Positions 1-10,231 of a stretch of DNA of 64,000 nt are shown piece after piece. How positions within the stretch are numbered: position 1 is the first letter of the stretch; the number at the start of each line of letters is the position of its first letter. This DNA is from Halisarca cf. caerulea (lineage: Eukaryota; Porifera; Demospongiae; Chondrillida; Halisarcidae), in NCBI GenBank assembly GCA_963170055.1, contig CAUJGJ010000444.1, forward strand, positions 6,593,118-6,657,117, given 5' to 3'. Made by a program: the position numbers and the translations under genes. The notes beneath the pieces were generated by a model. The model saw nothing but the letters and a program-made list of their open reading frames with translations, did not search any database and was not told where the DNA came from.

Positions 1-41
1 AGTAACAAGAAAATAAGCATTTCACTTATTCTCTTTAAACA

Positions 42-455
42 ATGCAGCTACACCTCAATGAGGATGGATGTGCCATTGATCCTGACAGTCAGAAGATGTA
101 TTTTGACTACAAGAAGATTGATCCCCACCTCATTCCATGCACAGTGGCCCCCTATCAGTGTTCACTCCGTCCACTTGTTGACCTATGGAGAGATGTGGAA
201 GTAATTTCACAGCACAACAGTGCTGCTACTCTGTTGACATCTGGCGCCATAGCTATGAATCTTCATTTTCAAGCACTGGTGGAGCTGAAAGGAGGAGCCT
301 TTCAGCTCCACCATATCCACCAAGGGTATGCGACAGGAGTACTTTGTCCATCTTGTTTGGGCTTATGTACAATGACCCCAACAAACCACCACCAAGACAG
401 AAGAGTGAAGAATGCCCACTACAGCCACCAAAAGAACAGAACATTGCATGATTGA
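42..455 (+). CDS. Unassigned open frame, possibly a decayed exon
   Basis: An ATG-started frame of 137 codons with no domain I recognise. A second frame at 185-451 overlaps it and ends in a Pro/Lys-rich tail. The first frame reads as ordinary protein up to about codon 85, and the second reads better after that, which would fit a one-base frameshift in an old exon. No splice sites were resolved and no neighbour gives context; a retroposon-type tail follows within 100 bp. It could be chance. Confidence 0.25.
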   Translation: MQLHLNEDGCAIDPDSQKMYFDYKKIDPHLIPCTVAPYQCSLRPLVDLWRDVEVISQHNSAATLLTSGAIAMNLHFQALVELKGGAFQLHHIHQGYATGVLCPSCLGLCTMTPTNHHQDRRVKNAHYSHQKNRTLHD

Positions 456-493
456 ACATTTGACAGTTTATAATAACAATTAACAATGTAGTA

Positions 494-612
494 TGTTTGT
501 TTGTTTGTTTGTTTGATTCTGTACTTGTGATTACTGGGCCCCCTGAAAAGTAGCCAATGGCTAAGTGGGTGTCCCAGTCTAAATAAGATTAATCCAATCC
601 AATCCAATCCAA
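494..612 (+). repeat. Retroposon 3' tail with (AATCC)n end
   Basis: A TTTG-rich stretch leads into a block reading ACTGGGCCCCCTGAAAAGTA, then a GTCCCAGTCTAAATAAG segment, then four AATCC units. The same order (a GGGxCC block, a GCCxxTGGCTAA block, an AAATAAG-like block, then a microsatellite) recurs at 11628-11703, 57747-57818 and, more loosely, 7150-7222. This is the conserved 3' end of a LINE/SINE group in this genome. Confidence 0.6.
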
Positions 613-1310
613 CAAAGTTCAAGAAGTTGAAAACATCATTGTAGACTGATAACGGGATGACACAGAGCTCCTTCAAATGTTGGTTAGAAACACCACGTTG
701 TGGGTTCCCTCTGTCCTGCAATTTTTCGCTTGGCAAACTTCAAAGGTACATAAATGCAATAAGATAGTCATTGAACTGTATTGGTGATTTGGTATACCCT
801 TTACATCCCCACATAGGCTTCTTTCAAGAGTGGTTATCATACCATTTAAAGGCCCATCTCTACAGTCCCAAACAGCTGCACAAAGGGAAGCTTCTCTTAA
901 GTCCTTGAAAGAGAACACCTCTCTATCAATTCCCACGCCAGAAAGACAACCTTGTTTCAGCCTTGATAATTGGTAGTAACAAGCTTGTTTTGATTATTAC
1001 AGCCTTGAAAAGAAACAACCTTCTTTTGCATATGATACCTGGAAACAACCTTGTTTATATATTTGTTACCTTGAAACAAATTTATTTTTTATTTGCTGTA
1101 CTATTATATGTATAATTATAATACTAATTATACAATCATAGTTGTTAATAATTATTAGAACCTTGGAGTATTTTACGTGAATGATAATACTATATACCAT
1201 ACACTATACATGGAAATGAATGCATTATGCATATACATGCCCCATGTACTATCACATCGAGATCACAGTTAAAGTATACATAAAATAGGCCTGCAATGAC
1301 AAATGATATA
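613..1310. other. No gene recognised
   Basis: No convincing coding frame. 950-1080 holds loosely repeated units around CCTTGAAACAA and CCTTGTTT that look like a decayed minisatellite. The rest is AT-rich sequence up to the start of the A1 repeat. Confidence 0.5.
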
Positions 1311-1642
1311 TGCTATTTACTGTAAGTAAATAGGGTTAACAGGCTGGAGGAACTTAGCACCCAGCCGCAGGCCAGCTAGGGTCTTTAATAGTCGCCCATA
1401 GCTGCTTCAGATTACCTCAGGCTTTAGCAATGCACAGCGAGAAGCTAGGCCAAGCAATGGATTTGTTCCCAGCACTTACGTAGGCATCTAGTTAACAGAG
1501 TCCGTGGAGTGGGCCGCATGGCTAAATCCTTTGTCTGCAAATACAGGCTATACCTAGGGACCACGTGTAGTTACCTCATTCAGCTGGCCATAGCAAGCAG
1601 TAGCAGCCACAGTCAGTTCTCCTGGGTTGAAGAAGCAGTTAT
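1311..1642 (+). repeat. Split direct repeat A1
   Basis: 332 bp, matching A2 at 11951-12282 over its whole length with about six substitutions by eye (around 98% identity). It starts TGCTATTTACTGTAAGTAAA and ends inside the short sequence preceding the gag ATG. Confidence 0.85.
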
Positions 1643-1668
1643 CTCTCAGCCTACCACTTACCCAAGCC

Positions 1669-3458
1669 ATGGAATCCCGCCCGAGGTCCGCGCCCCCTCC
1701 ACCCACTGGCCAACTGACTCTGGTCCCCGATGCCGTATCTCCCCCCGACCAACCGGACAGTCTGGCCCATCCGGCGATGCTCCTGGAGGTCACTCAAATG
1801 CCCCGGGATCAGGTCAACCTGGCATTGGCAGGCGCCCTAACGCAGCTGCAGCGGTTACAGAGCACTGGCAGTTCCACGACCCCCTTCACGAACGCAGGAC
1901 TTGCCAGCTCATCCAATGCTTCACGTGAGTTCATGATTGGTGTAGACTTTATTAGAGGACATTGCACGTAGTACGCTCTTGTGCACATCCCTCGCTCAGA
2001 CAGGCGGGATAACTTCCCAGGCAGCTAGGCACTCGCAGGCCAGCTACATAGAGGCCCTCACAAGCGGGTTAGGTACACTAAGGACGCTCTCGGGGCAGGC
2101 CTAAAGACAAACAGGCTAGGCAACACTTTGGGCAGGTCTAAGACTGCAGGCCAGGCAAGCTGAGCAGGCGTTTTGGGCAGGTCTAAGCACAGGCAGGCTA
2201 GGCAAGCTAAGCAGTTGCTTTGGGCAGGTCTAAGATCAAGCAGGCTAGGCAAGCTAAGCAGGCACTCAGGGCAGGCTATAGGCAAGCTATATATAAACAG
2301 ACACTTTGGGCAGGTCTGGAACTAGCTGGCAAGGCAAGCTAAGCAGGCATTTGGGGCAGGCCTAAGAACAAGCAGGCAAGGCAATCTAAGTAGGCACATT
2401 GGGCAGGTCTAGGAACAAGCAGGCTAGGCTAGCCGAGTGGGCACCCTGGGCAGGCCTAGGAACAAGCAGGCCAGGCATGCAAGCTTCAGGCACAGACAAA
2501 TCTAGCTTGGGCATACAACTTGCTATACTGTCATCACTAGGAAGGCAGCCCCTCCTAAGCAGACTATGCAGGCGCTAAGCGGCAGGCCAGGCAACTCCTC
2601 TTAGGCAGCCCAACCATAATACCCCAAGCACAGGCCAGCAGCCAGGCACAATGTAGACAGCCAACTTGCTGGGTTGCTAACACAGTTTCCTTTTCCTTGG
2701 CCTGGGCAGGTTCTCCACAGGTTCAGTTGGGCCAAATCCCAGCACCATCACTCCTGGCACACATCCCCATATCAGCGGGCCCCATCCTCCAGCCACAACA
2801 GGATGTCTCCCTGGGACTAGTCGCCGCCTCCACCCCTCCAGGATCAACCACTAGCGTGGTCACCTCCCTAATAGCCGGGCATCCACCAACACTAAGTGTG
2901 GGATCCATTACAAGTCCCCAGCTCTCAGGGAAGCCGGCATGCCTCGTCACCTGCGACACTGGTGAGCCTCTGTCCACCAGGCTCACACAAAAAATCCAGG
3001 CAGGGCAATTCATTGAACTGCACGAATTTCTGCCCAAGCCTATGTTGGACGCAGCTACAGCCAAATCAGAATATGCCTGCTTGTGCTGTCCAGGTGCCTC
3101 AACATCCCGCACTACTAAAACTGTGGGGGACATCTGGACCTGGCAGCTTTGTTTCAACAGGTATGTGGCAGCTGTTGCCGCAATCCACCCCAAACATGTT
3201 CCGGGCATGTTGGCTCATGCCAACACAGTGTTGCAGGCTGCCCAGCAGTTCGAAGGGGACGGTTGGAGGGTCTATGACCGAGCTGTCTGGCTGCAAGCGT
3301 CTTCGGACCCACAGGCAGGCTGGGGGATCATAAACATTGTACTGTATGCACAGACGTTCACTGCAGCGACCAGGAGACACAATGTCTGCCGTTTCTGCTG
3401 CTCCAGAGAGCATCCCTCACAGTCGTGCCCATGGGGAGTGGATTCCTATGGGTTGCCA
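1669..3458 (+). pseudogene. Gag-like protein of the tyrosine-recombinase element, 5' part
   Basis: Exon 1 runs from the ATG at 1669 to 1924 and stops at a consensus donor (CAC|GTGAGT). Exon 2 starts at 2710 after CTGGGCAG and joins in frame. The N-terminus is Pro/Ser-rich. The C-terminal part of exon 2 has an aromatic-rich helical stretch (around 3140-3350) followed by a zinc knuckle, C-x2-C-x4-H-x4-C, at about 3388-3430. The frame runs into the inverted repeat of the inserted transposon at 3459 and resumes at 9356. Family knowledge: Gag binds and packages the element's RNA. Introns have been reported in DIRS-type elements, so the inferred intron is plausible, though it could instead be an insertion that happens to create splice sites. 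Confidence 0.65.
2090..2490 (+). repeat. Minisatellite, about 46-48 bp unit, inside the inferred gag intron
   Basis: About nine degenerate units, each starting GGGCAGGTCTAAG or a close variant and containing CAGGCTAGGCAAGCTAAGCA. Starts lie near 2094, 2131, 2174, 2221, 2269, 2308, 2353, 2401 and 2448. Related AGGC-rich sequence extends to about 2000 and 2660. The array lies wholly inside the inferred 1925-2709 intron. Confidence 0.75.
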
Positions 3459-3890
3459 TTTGTAAAAAAAATGGACATAAAAATGTGTGCCCCTTTGTTG
3501 ATATTTGCTAAATATCATGGATATTTATTAAATATCATGGAAATTTATTAAATATCATGGATATTTGCTAAATATCCGCGATATTTATTAAATATCATGG
3601 ATATTTGCTAAATATCATGGATATTTATTGAATATCCATGATATTTAGTTAATTATAATCAGATCATGTGACATCACATGACCTCCACACTTGCTATTCT
3701 ATGATGTAACAGGTGACTTAAGTGCTATATATTTGGTAACGAGCACATGGTAGCTCTCCCAAAAACTGGCACAAGCATCTAGTGGTTCTTCAGGAAGTAC
3801 TAAAATGGGAAGGCCTGCCAAGGAAATTAGTATGGATGATGTCAAATATTTACTGTCATTGGGCATATCAAGATCAAAAGTTGCAGCTAT
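3459..3890 (+). repeat. Left long terminal inverted repeat
   Basis: Matches the reverse complement of 8919-9355. It contains a 20/40 bp subrepeat at 3499-3652 built from ATATTTGCTAAATATCATGG and ATATTTATTAAATATCATGG, itself highly palindromic. It ends with a duplicate of the N-terminal transposase codons, open on the plus strand from about 3770 to 3890, including the GRPAKEISMDD segment. Here that copy is stranded upstream of the HECT gene. Confidence 0.85.
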
Positions 3891-4036
3891 CACATGACCA
3901 CCACAATTATAATTATGATGTAAGCAATGATTGAAATTCTGGATCAGTTAACAATGACATAAGTGTTAATAGGTAATGAGCACATGGTCTTGTTGAATCA
4001 GTAAGACTTAGTGTTTATAGGTAACGAGCACATGGT
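3735..4036 (+). promoter_or_regulatory. Repeated promoter-like box GGTAACGAGCACATGGT
   Basis: Three copies, at 3735-3751, 3972-3988 (one base different) and 4020-4036. The last is 11 bp before the HECT ATG. A fourth copy lies inverted at 9047-9063 just before the transposase start. Finding the same box upstream of both genes suggests shared transcriptional control, though part of this follows from the inverted repeat being duplicated. Confidence 0.45.
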
Positions 4037-4047
4037 CTTTCAGTAAA

Positions 4048-6275
4048 ATGGAGAATATCAACGACATCATTTCCTCTGCTGTCAGTGATGCCCTGGATAG
4101 AAATAATGTATCAGGTGCTAGTAACCAGAGAAGTGAAGGAGAGAGCAGTGAAAGAAAATGTAGAAACAGGAAGAGAAGACCTGCAGTTCTTCCATCCAGC
4201 TTTCTTCAGAAGAAAAAGAAGGGTAACTCAAGTGCCCTACAAGTGTGGGATAGAGACATTCTCTGTTTTCCTAAAAAGCATGTCAAATGCCCCCAAGAAA
4301 TATCAATTCCTAGGGGGAAGACTCGTGTAACATTGGCGAAGATGGGTCTTGTTGGCAAAATTCGTCTACACTCTGGCATGCAGGAGGAAGACATAATGGC
4401 AGAGATCCGTTCTGTCTTTGCTAGCAAAATGAGTGAAGATCCTGTTTTTCCATTCAAGATTCTTCAGGCCATAGGAGGAGGATCAAAATCGCTTGCAGTT
4501 CCAAACACATCATCCTCATTTGTTTGGACTCCTAAAGAAGTTGCAAATTCAGCTGGGAAGGGTGCCATCTACGTATGGGCTCAAGCAGATTTCACATGCA
4601 ATCCTGACGAGGAACACCCTGGCCATGAATGGATGTACGTTACAATTTGCATGCCATTGTCATTATTGTGCTATTTACTACACCTGAAACTTGCATGTAC
4701 TTTAGGGAATTGGTCAATTCAGACAGTGATGAAGAGAAAGTTCTACTAAAGCCAATGCCACAAAACAAAACAAACACCCTCGATTGTCAAAGTGGTTCAA
4801 GTAGTAGGAACCAGGTTACAAATGCACTGAAAACAAAGGAACAGCCTGGTGCATATGAGACATATATTGACCTCATTGATACTGCATCTCCACCAGAAGA
4901 TGAGAACAGTGCACCTGTTACCAGTTTGTGGGAAGCAGCTACTGAGCCAGTTTCACTACTGGAGCAAGACTGTCACATGTAAATGTGATGTAATATCATT
5001 GATACCATAATTGCTATATTCTTATCAAAGCCACCTGCATATGTTTACAGGGAAGATCCCGGTACACTGCTCAAGTATCACCATTCTAGCCTGCTAAGTG
5101 ACGACGAAGATGATGTGAGAAGGATAACTGTACGACGCAAGCACTTGCTACAGGACACCCTGAGCACCCTGAGACGTATCCCATGGGACAAATCAAAGCA
5201 CCTGAAAGTCATCTTCATTGGTGAACTGGGAGTGGATGATTGGGGCCCAAAGAGGGAATACTTCCGTTTACTCCTCCAGGAAATAGCACACAGCAACATG
5301 TACTTCAGAGGACCAATCGAAAAACGTCTGCCAGCACACAATGTCTTGGCCATCCAAGACAATGTATATTTTCATATTGGCCAAATTATTGCTATGTCTC
5401 TGGTGCATGGTGGACCCTGTATCAAGTGGCTAGCTCCTGCCGCTATTAATTACATCCTTGGCTGCGAGCAAACTCCACAAGTAGATGATGTACCAGATGC
5501 AGATATAGCAAGCAAACTCACAGAAGTACGTACACATGCATGCATGCTGGTGGAACCGTATTGCATGCATGATATTCAGTCAATTGTATTGTTTACATTA
5601 TATTAGATGGAGAGTGTTGCAGGAGACAGGGAATTTCAGGCTTTGCTAGCCTCAGATGCATATAATTTTTTAATGCAATGTGGCATCAATGTTGTCAAAG
5701 CTGCTATAGAGGACATACCACGAATGAAGGATGCAGTCATCAATAATTATTGCATTTTTTCATGCAAGACCGAATTGGATGAAATTGTTTGTGGGCTTGA
5801 CTCCTTGGAGGTTGGTAACTTGCTTAGAAAAAAGCCACGTGCATTTCTGCCACTTTTCCTTAACGAGACAAAGCCACTTACACCTGGAATGTTGCAAGAC
5901 ATTATAACTTTGGATTTCTCAATCATGGGATCCAATGCACGAGAAACGGAAGAGGAGGGTACGATGAATTGGGTTACTTTCTTGTCAGAGTTTGAGGCAG
6001 ATGGCAAAATAGACGTTTTTGAAGATGATGTCAATACCCTTTCTTCATTTATGATTACATTGGCAGATATTCTGAATTTTATGACTGGATCAACTGAAAT
6101 CCCACCAATGGGCTTTCAACCAGAACCCTCCATCATCTTTAGCACTGGAACTGCCCTCCCTATAGCATTGACCTGCTCAAATTGCTTAACCCTGCCTCTA
6201 AGTCTGTCATATGCCACATTTCGTTACAATGTGGCATTCGGAATTAAGAACAGTCCAGGATTTCTATGCATATAA
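4048..6275 (+). CDS. HECT-type E3 ubiquitin ligase-like protein carried by the transposon
   Basis: Four exons join in frame at consensus sites: 4048-4634, 4706-4978, 5051-5525, 5607-6275, giving 667 residues. The N-terminus is charged, with a Lys-rich stretch near residues 55-60. The HECT domain starts near residue 335 with GELGVDDWGPKREYF and continues with an IGQIIAMSLVHGGP segment, as in the G2E3-like group. The C-lobe ends with LPIALTCSNCLTLP; Cys635 matches the catalytic Cys that accepts ubiquitin, and the C-terminal GF turn follows. All four exons are open with no lesion. HECT ligases transfer ubiquitin from E2 to substrates. What this one does for a transposon is unknown; stabilising or degrading host factors or the transposase is possible but unsupported. 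Its start is set by the ATG next to the third promoter-like box. Confidence 0.8.
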
Positions 6276-6317
6276 GAATTAGCTATAGCACTAAGGGACT
6301 ACCCTACAAAGACAGAA

Positions 6318-7222
6318 CGAGGTGAAATTCCTGGGTGTGATTGTGGATGAGCGTTTGAGCTGGAGAAGTCATATAGAGAAAATAAAGAGATCGTGTCTTC
6401 GAGCTATGTCTCCCTTGTTTAAGTTAAGGAACACACTACCATCTAACCTGAAACTGATGCTATATCGTGCCTTGGTTGAACCACATCTGAATTACTGTGC
6501 TGTTGTATGGATGGAATGTTCCAAAGCAGATCGTATTAAGCTTGAGAAGATTCAGAATAGGGCAATGAGGGTAATTTTGAATGAGAGGAAAGACAGTTCT
6601 GCTACAAGGCTCAGGTCCCAGTTAGGGTGGAGTACCCTTGAAAATCGAAGGAAAATGCTGCGGGCTGTATGTCCTAAGAGATATCTAAGCAAAGAGTGCC
6701 CAGCCTACTCCAAAGGGATGTTTATGACTAACAAAGATGTGGGAATACGCAGTGCGAGAAGACTAGAGGATATTCACCTTCCAACTGCAAAAACTAAGTG
6801 GTTATCTAATGCCTTTTTCCTCAAGGCTGGTCAAGAGTGGAACCAATTACCCCCGTCAATCCGAGCATCTTCATCTCTTTTTCAATTTAAGTGATTGATT
6901 AATCAATTTTACACAGTCACGTAAATTTATGTAAGCATGTCTTTGAGTCTGAATAGTGTGTATTATTATATTATCATGGTTTTTGAATTTTGAATTGTTT
7001 GTTTATTAATCAAGGTGATCTCTGTTAATATTTGTTTTTTTGATTACTTGACCTTTGTCAATTTGTTTATTATAATCTGTTAATTTCTTGTTGTAGTATA
7101 GTTCTACTTGTTGCTTGTCTGTTTGTTATTTGTTGATTTCTGTTAAATTGTTGGGTCCCCCATTGATACCAGCTTTGCTGAAGGGGTTACCCTTAATAAT
7201 ACAATACAATACAATACAATAC
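6318..7222 (+). mobile_element. 5'-truncated non-LTR retrotransposon, RT C-terminus and (ACAAT)n tail
   Basis: The frame 6322-6894 encodes the end of a CR1/Jockey-like reverse transcriptase: a KFLGVIVDERLSW segment, then a PHLNYCAVVW segment, then a QEWNQLPPSIR ending. A T-rich 3' UTR with TTTGTT repeats follows, then a GGTCCCCCATTG block and five ACAAT units at about 7196-7222. It lies between the HECT gene and the transposase, so it inserted after the host transposon was assembled. Confidence 0.75.
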
Positions 7223-7422
7223 ACTATAGTATAACTATACTCTTCACAATAACCATGTCCATTTATAAGCTCCTCAACGTGTAATCAATAACTTAGTACA
7301 TAATAACTATTACTTGTATGCAGAGTTTGAATTAACATGTGTCCGATGCTATGTGATTGTAATTGCATCTTATATGATTAACATATTAAATATACGGCTA
7401 GCTTGAAAGTCAATAATTATGC

Positions 7423-9033
7423 TTACATACATTGAACGCAACCAGTGGTCAAGTGGTTCCCGCATATGGCAATAGCACGCAAAAACAAAGACTTTCCTTG
7501 ATCATTACAGGCTGATGTGACACCAACAGATCGTGCAAGTTCAGTACGCAGTTGTTGACATGGTGTAAAGGAACAACGGGGAACACAAACAGCTTCATTA
7601 CATTGTAGATCAACAGATGTGCCACACTCAGAATCAGATTCAGAATCATTGCTGCTTGAATCCTCGAGATCTGGTAACATTCCCATGAGATACATCTGAT
7701 ATGGGGTTTGATGATGTTCAGTAGAAACACTGTGGTTATTCCAACCTTCAACAAATGATGATAGGGCCTGATTTATCCTGGGCAAGAAGATGTAGTGTAA
7801 GCAGTATATATCGACTTCATTAAGGTGGTCAAGGTGTTCTTCAGATTCTAGAGCCCGAAAAAGGTTTCCAAAAGTAACAATAACTGATCTATGTACGTCA
7901 CGCCATAATCTCTCAATACGTTCATTGTGCGTTGAACTACCAGTGATGACGCATTTGTCCCCGTCCTCATGCTCGCTAATCATCATTCGCCATACATCAA
8001 TGTTTTCGCCGCCATGGTCAGTACGTACTTTTGTTGGTAGACCATATTTTGTTACACCGTCACGGAATGCACTCAATACAGTGACTGCTCAGTTGTTTGA
8101 GTGACATTGCAAATAGGTGATGGTGCGAGAATAACCATCAATCCCCCCATGCACTACAAGTTGCCATCTTATTAGTTTGTGGTTCCTGTCTAAATGCCAT
8201 ACTTCATTCGGTTTTTTTACATGATGAACCCTTCTCTTTATAGCTATACTCCTTCTTTCAGCTGTACCTTCAGGGTCCACTCTATGTATGCTTGCTCTGA
8301 GGCGGGAACGAGGTACACGTATCCCTTGAGATACCGTATAACCGGAAATATTGACGGAAAGAATATTTGGCGGTTTTGGGCTTTTTTAGGCATTGGCGGT
8401 TTATATTTTGGCGGTTGGCCTGCTTAGGTTATAATTATATTCATAGCCACAGCTACTAAAATGGAGTCTTTGATCGACTTTCGTACGAGGATGAAAAGTT
8501 TCTCAAGATTTCTGCTCGCTTACCGTTTTATTCTTGATTTCCTCTCAGTTCTTTAGAGATACTTAGGATAATCTAGTCCATTTGCAGAGTAAAAGCGCGA
8601 ATTTCTTTAAAAGCAGCTATTCACGAAACTCCAACTGCAGGAAAGTCAGTCTTGTATGGAAAATATTGGCGGATATTATGTTGGCGGTTCTCGATCAAAC
8701 CGCCAATCCGCCAAAGTAAAATGACCGCCAATACTTCTGGTTATACAGTAGGAGGTGACCAGCTAACATTACCTCGGCGTCATTCGGATGACTGACCTTG
8801 ATTGTTGTAATCACACTGTCAAGTTGTACATCAGAAGTATCACAGTATCTATCAAAGACTTCTGGATTACTGCTACCTTTAATCTTGTTATACAGTGTTT
8901 GCCTAGTGACTCCCAAAATAGCTGCAACTTTTGATCCCAATGACAGTAAATATTTGACATCATCCATACTAATTTCCTTGGCAGGCCTTCCCTTTTTAGT
9001 ACTTCCTGAAGAACCACTAGATGCTTGTGCCAT
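7423..9033 (-). pseudogene. Integrase-fold DDE transposase with N-terminal HTH, broken
   Basis: Reading from 9033, the protein starts MAQASSGSSGSTKKGRPAKE. It has a helix-turn-helix of the KVAAILGVTRQTLYNKI type, then a basic linker, then an integrase core: D in WHLDRNHK, D in VRTDHGGEN, E in NERIERLWRD. An acidic, Cys-containing tail ends at 7423. Two lesions are visible: a MITE at 8334-8748, and a TGA at 8089-8091 where related proteins have Arg (CGA to TGA). Removing the MITE and one TA leaves a continuous frame. The left inverted repeat carries a second copy of the N-terminus with three extra codons (ISR-SK region), suggesting a 9 bp deletion in this copy. The function would be DNA strand transfer of the element. 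Confidence 0.75.
8334..8748. mobile_element. MITE with TA target duplication (Tc1/mariner-like)
   Basis: Inverted ends read CCGTATAACCGGAAATATTG on the left and CTGTATAACCAGAAGTATTG on the right complement, and both ends are flanked by TA (8332-8333, 8749-8750). Repeats of GGCGG/CCGCC (TTGGCGG) lie inside both ends. It interrupts the transposase frame; no coding frame lies inside. Confidence 0.85.
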
Positions 9034-9355
9034 TTTTGGGAGAGCTACCATGTGCTCGTTACCAAATAGCACTTAAGTCTCCTGTTACATCATAGAATGG
9101 CAAGTGTGGAGGTCATGTGATGTCACATGATCTGATTATAATTAACTAAATATCATTGATATTTAATAAATATCCATGATATTTAGCAAATATCCGTGAT
9201 ATTTAATAAATATCGTGGATATTTAGCAAATATCCATGATATTTAATAAATATCCATGATATTTAGCAAATATCCATGATATTTAATAAATATCCATGAT
9301 ATTTAGCAAATATCAACAAAGGGGCACACATTTTCATGTCCATTTTTTTTACAAA
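8919..9355 (-). repeat. Right long terminal inverted repeat
   Basis: Inverted copy of 3459-3890. It contains the palindromic 40 bp satellite at about 9147-9315 and the first codons of the transposase. It differs from the left copy by scattered substitutions, a few satellite-unit differences and small indels. Confidence 0.85.
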
Positions 9356-9643
9356 CGGCACCCCATAGATTCCCCAGGGTCACGTGCCAGCATCACTCAA
9401 CATGGGCCTCGCCCATATCCTCAAGGGACATCCCCATGCTGCATGTCTTGGAACGCGGGGGCTTGCCGGTTCCCCCGTTCATGCAGATTCCGGCACGTGT
9501 GCAGCACCTGTGGCGACCTGCATAAGCGGATCGAGTGCCATCGTCCTCCAACAGCCCCCCCGCCAAGCGCCCTGCTCGGCCAGGATGGCCCTCACCACCA
9601 TAGGCTGACCCAGCCACAGGATGCGCCAATGGCGTGTCCATGA
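9356..9643 (+). pseudogene. Gag-like protein of the tyrosine-recombinase element, 3' part
   Basis: This continues the gag frame straight after the inserted transposon. It encodes a C-x7-C-x5-C-x3-H zinc finger (CMSWNAGACRF onward) followed by C-x2-C-x3-H-x4-C. That pair of motifs is typical of Gag C-termini in DIRS-group elements of marine invertebrates. It ends at a TGA at 9641-9643. Confidence 0.6.
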
Positions 9644-10231
9644 ACAATTTAACAGAGCAGCCACTATTCTTGTTTCAGCATATCAATAGGTCACTTATTT
9701 TTTCTTTTGTTTTTTTTCATCCTGCTGCCGCTTTGGGTTGTCTTGATTTTTTTTTCCTTTCTTTTCTCTTTTTTTACATTTGTCTCTCTCATTAGTATGA
9801 TTATAGCCTGGTCATTTATTGTTTATCAGTATACTCCCGATATACTTGCCCAACACATGGGGGCTGTGCCAATTGCACTAATGATGATGTGCCAAGATTT
9901 TAAGGATGATGCCTTAAGCTGGTTACTATGATTTAGGCCACTGTCGAACACAGTACAGACTGCAGTGCAGGCGGCTCTGTAGATACACGATGCACCCCAC
10001 TCATCTAGGTTGGTCAGTCGACCAGCCCCACACTACAGAAAGCATGTGATACCCATACCCTAACAGAAGAATTACTATATATATTATAATGGCTCGCTAG
10101 AGGACAGGACAAGGATAGGCCACAGCAAGCTAGGCAGTGAGTGGTAAGAAGGCATACCACCACCCTCACATGTACATGAACATGACTCATGCATGGTCAG
10201 CCATAACCCAGCTTAGGTTAGACTTAAGTAC
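9644..10231. other. Retrotransposon interior without a supported gene
   Basis: T-rich sequence around 9690-9790 gives a hydrophobic frame (9707-9931) that is probably a composition artefact. The rest is untranslated or decayed body of the element, with a C-homopolymer starting at about 10267. Confidence 0.4.

Larger units (their letters stand above)
3459..9355. mobile_element. DNA transposon with about 435 bp inverted repeats, HECT gene and integrase-type transposase
   Basis: The first bases, TTTGTAAAAAAAATGGACAT, are repeated inverted at 9355. The match continues inward for about 430 bp on both sides (3459-3890 and 8919-9355). Between the repeats lie a four-exon HECT gene (+), a later LINE fragment, and a retroviral-integrase-fold transposase (-) broken by a MITE and one stop. 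It sits inside the gag frame of the surrounding retrotransposon. The gag codons on each side (CCA and CGG) abut in frame with no target duplication, which is unusual for a DDE element. The transposase resembles the metazoan integrase-core transposases of the IS3EU/IS481-like type, but I cannot assign the superfamily without a search. Confidence 0.8.

Noticed and set aside
9707..9931. Hydrophobic frame resembling a membrane protein
   Set aside because: Explained by T-rich sequence in the retrotransposon body; no related frame or supporting context.
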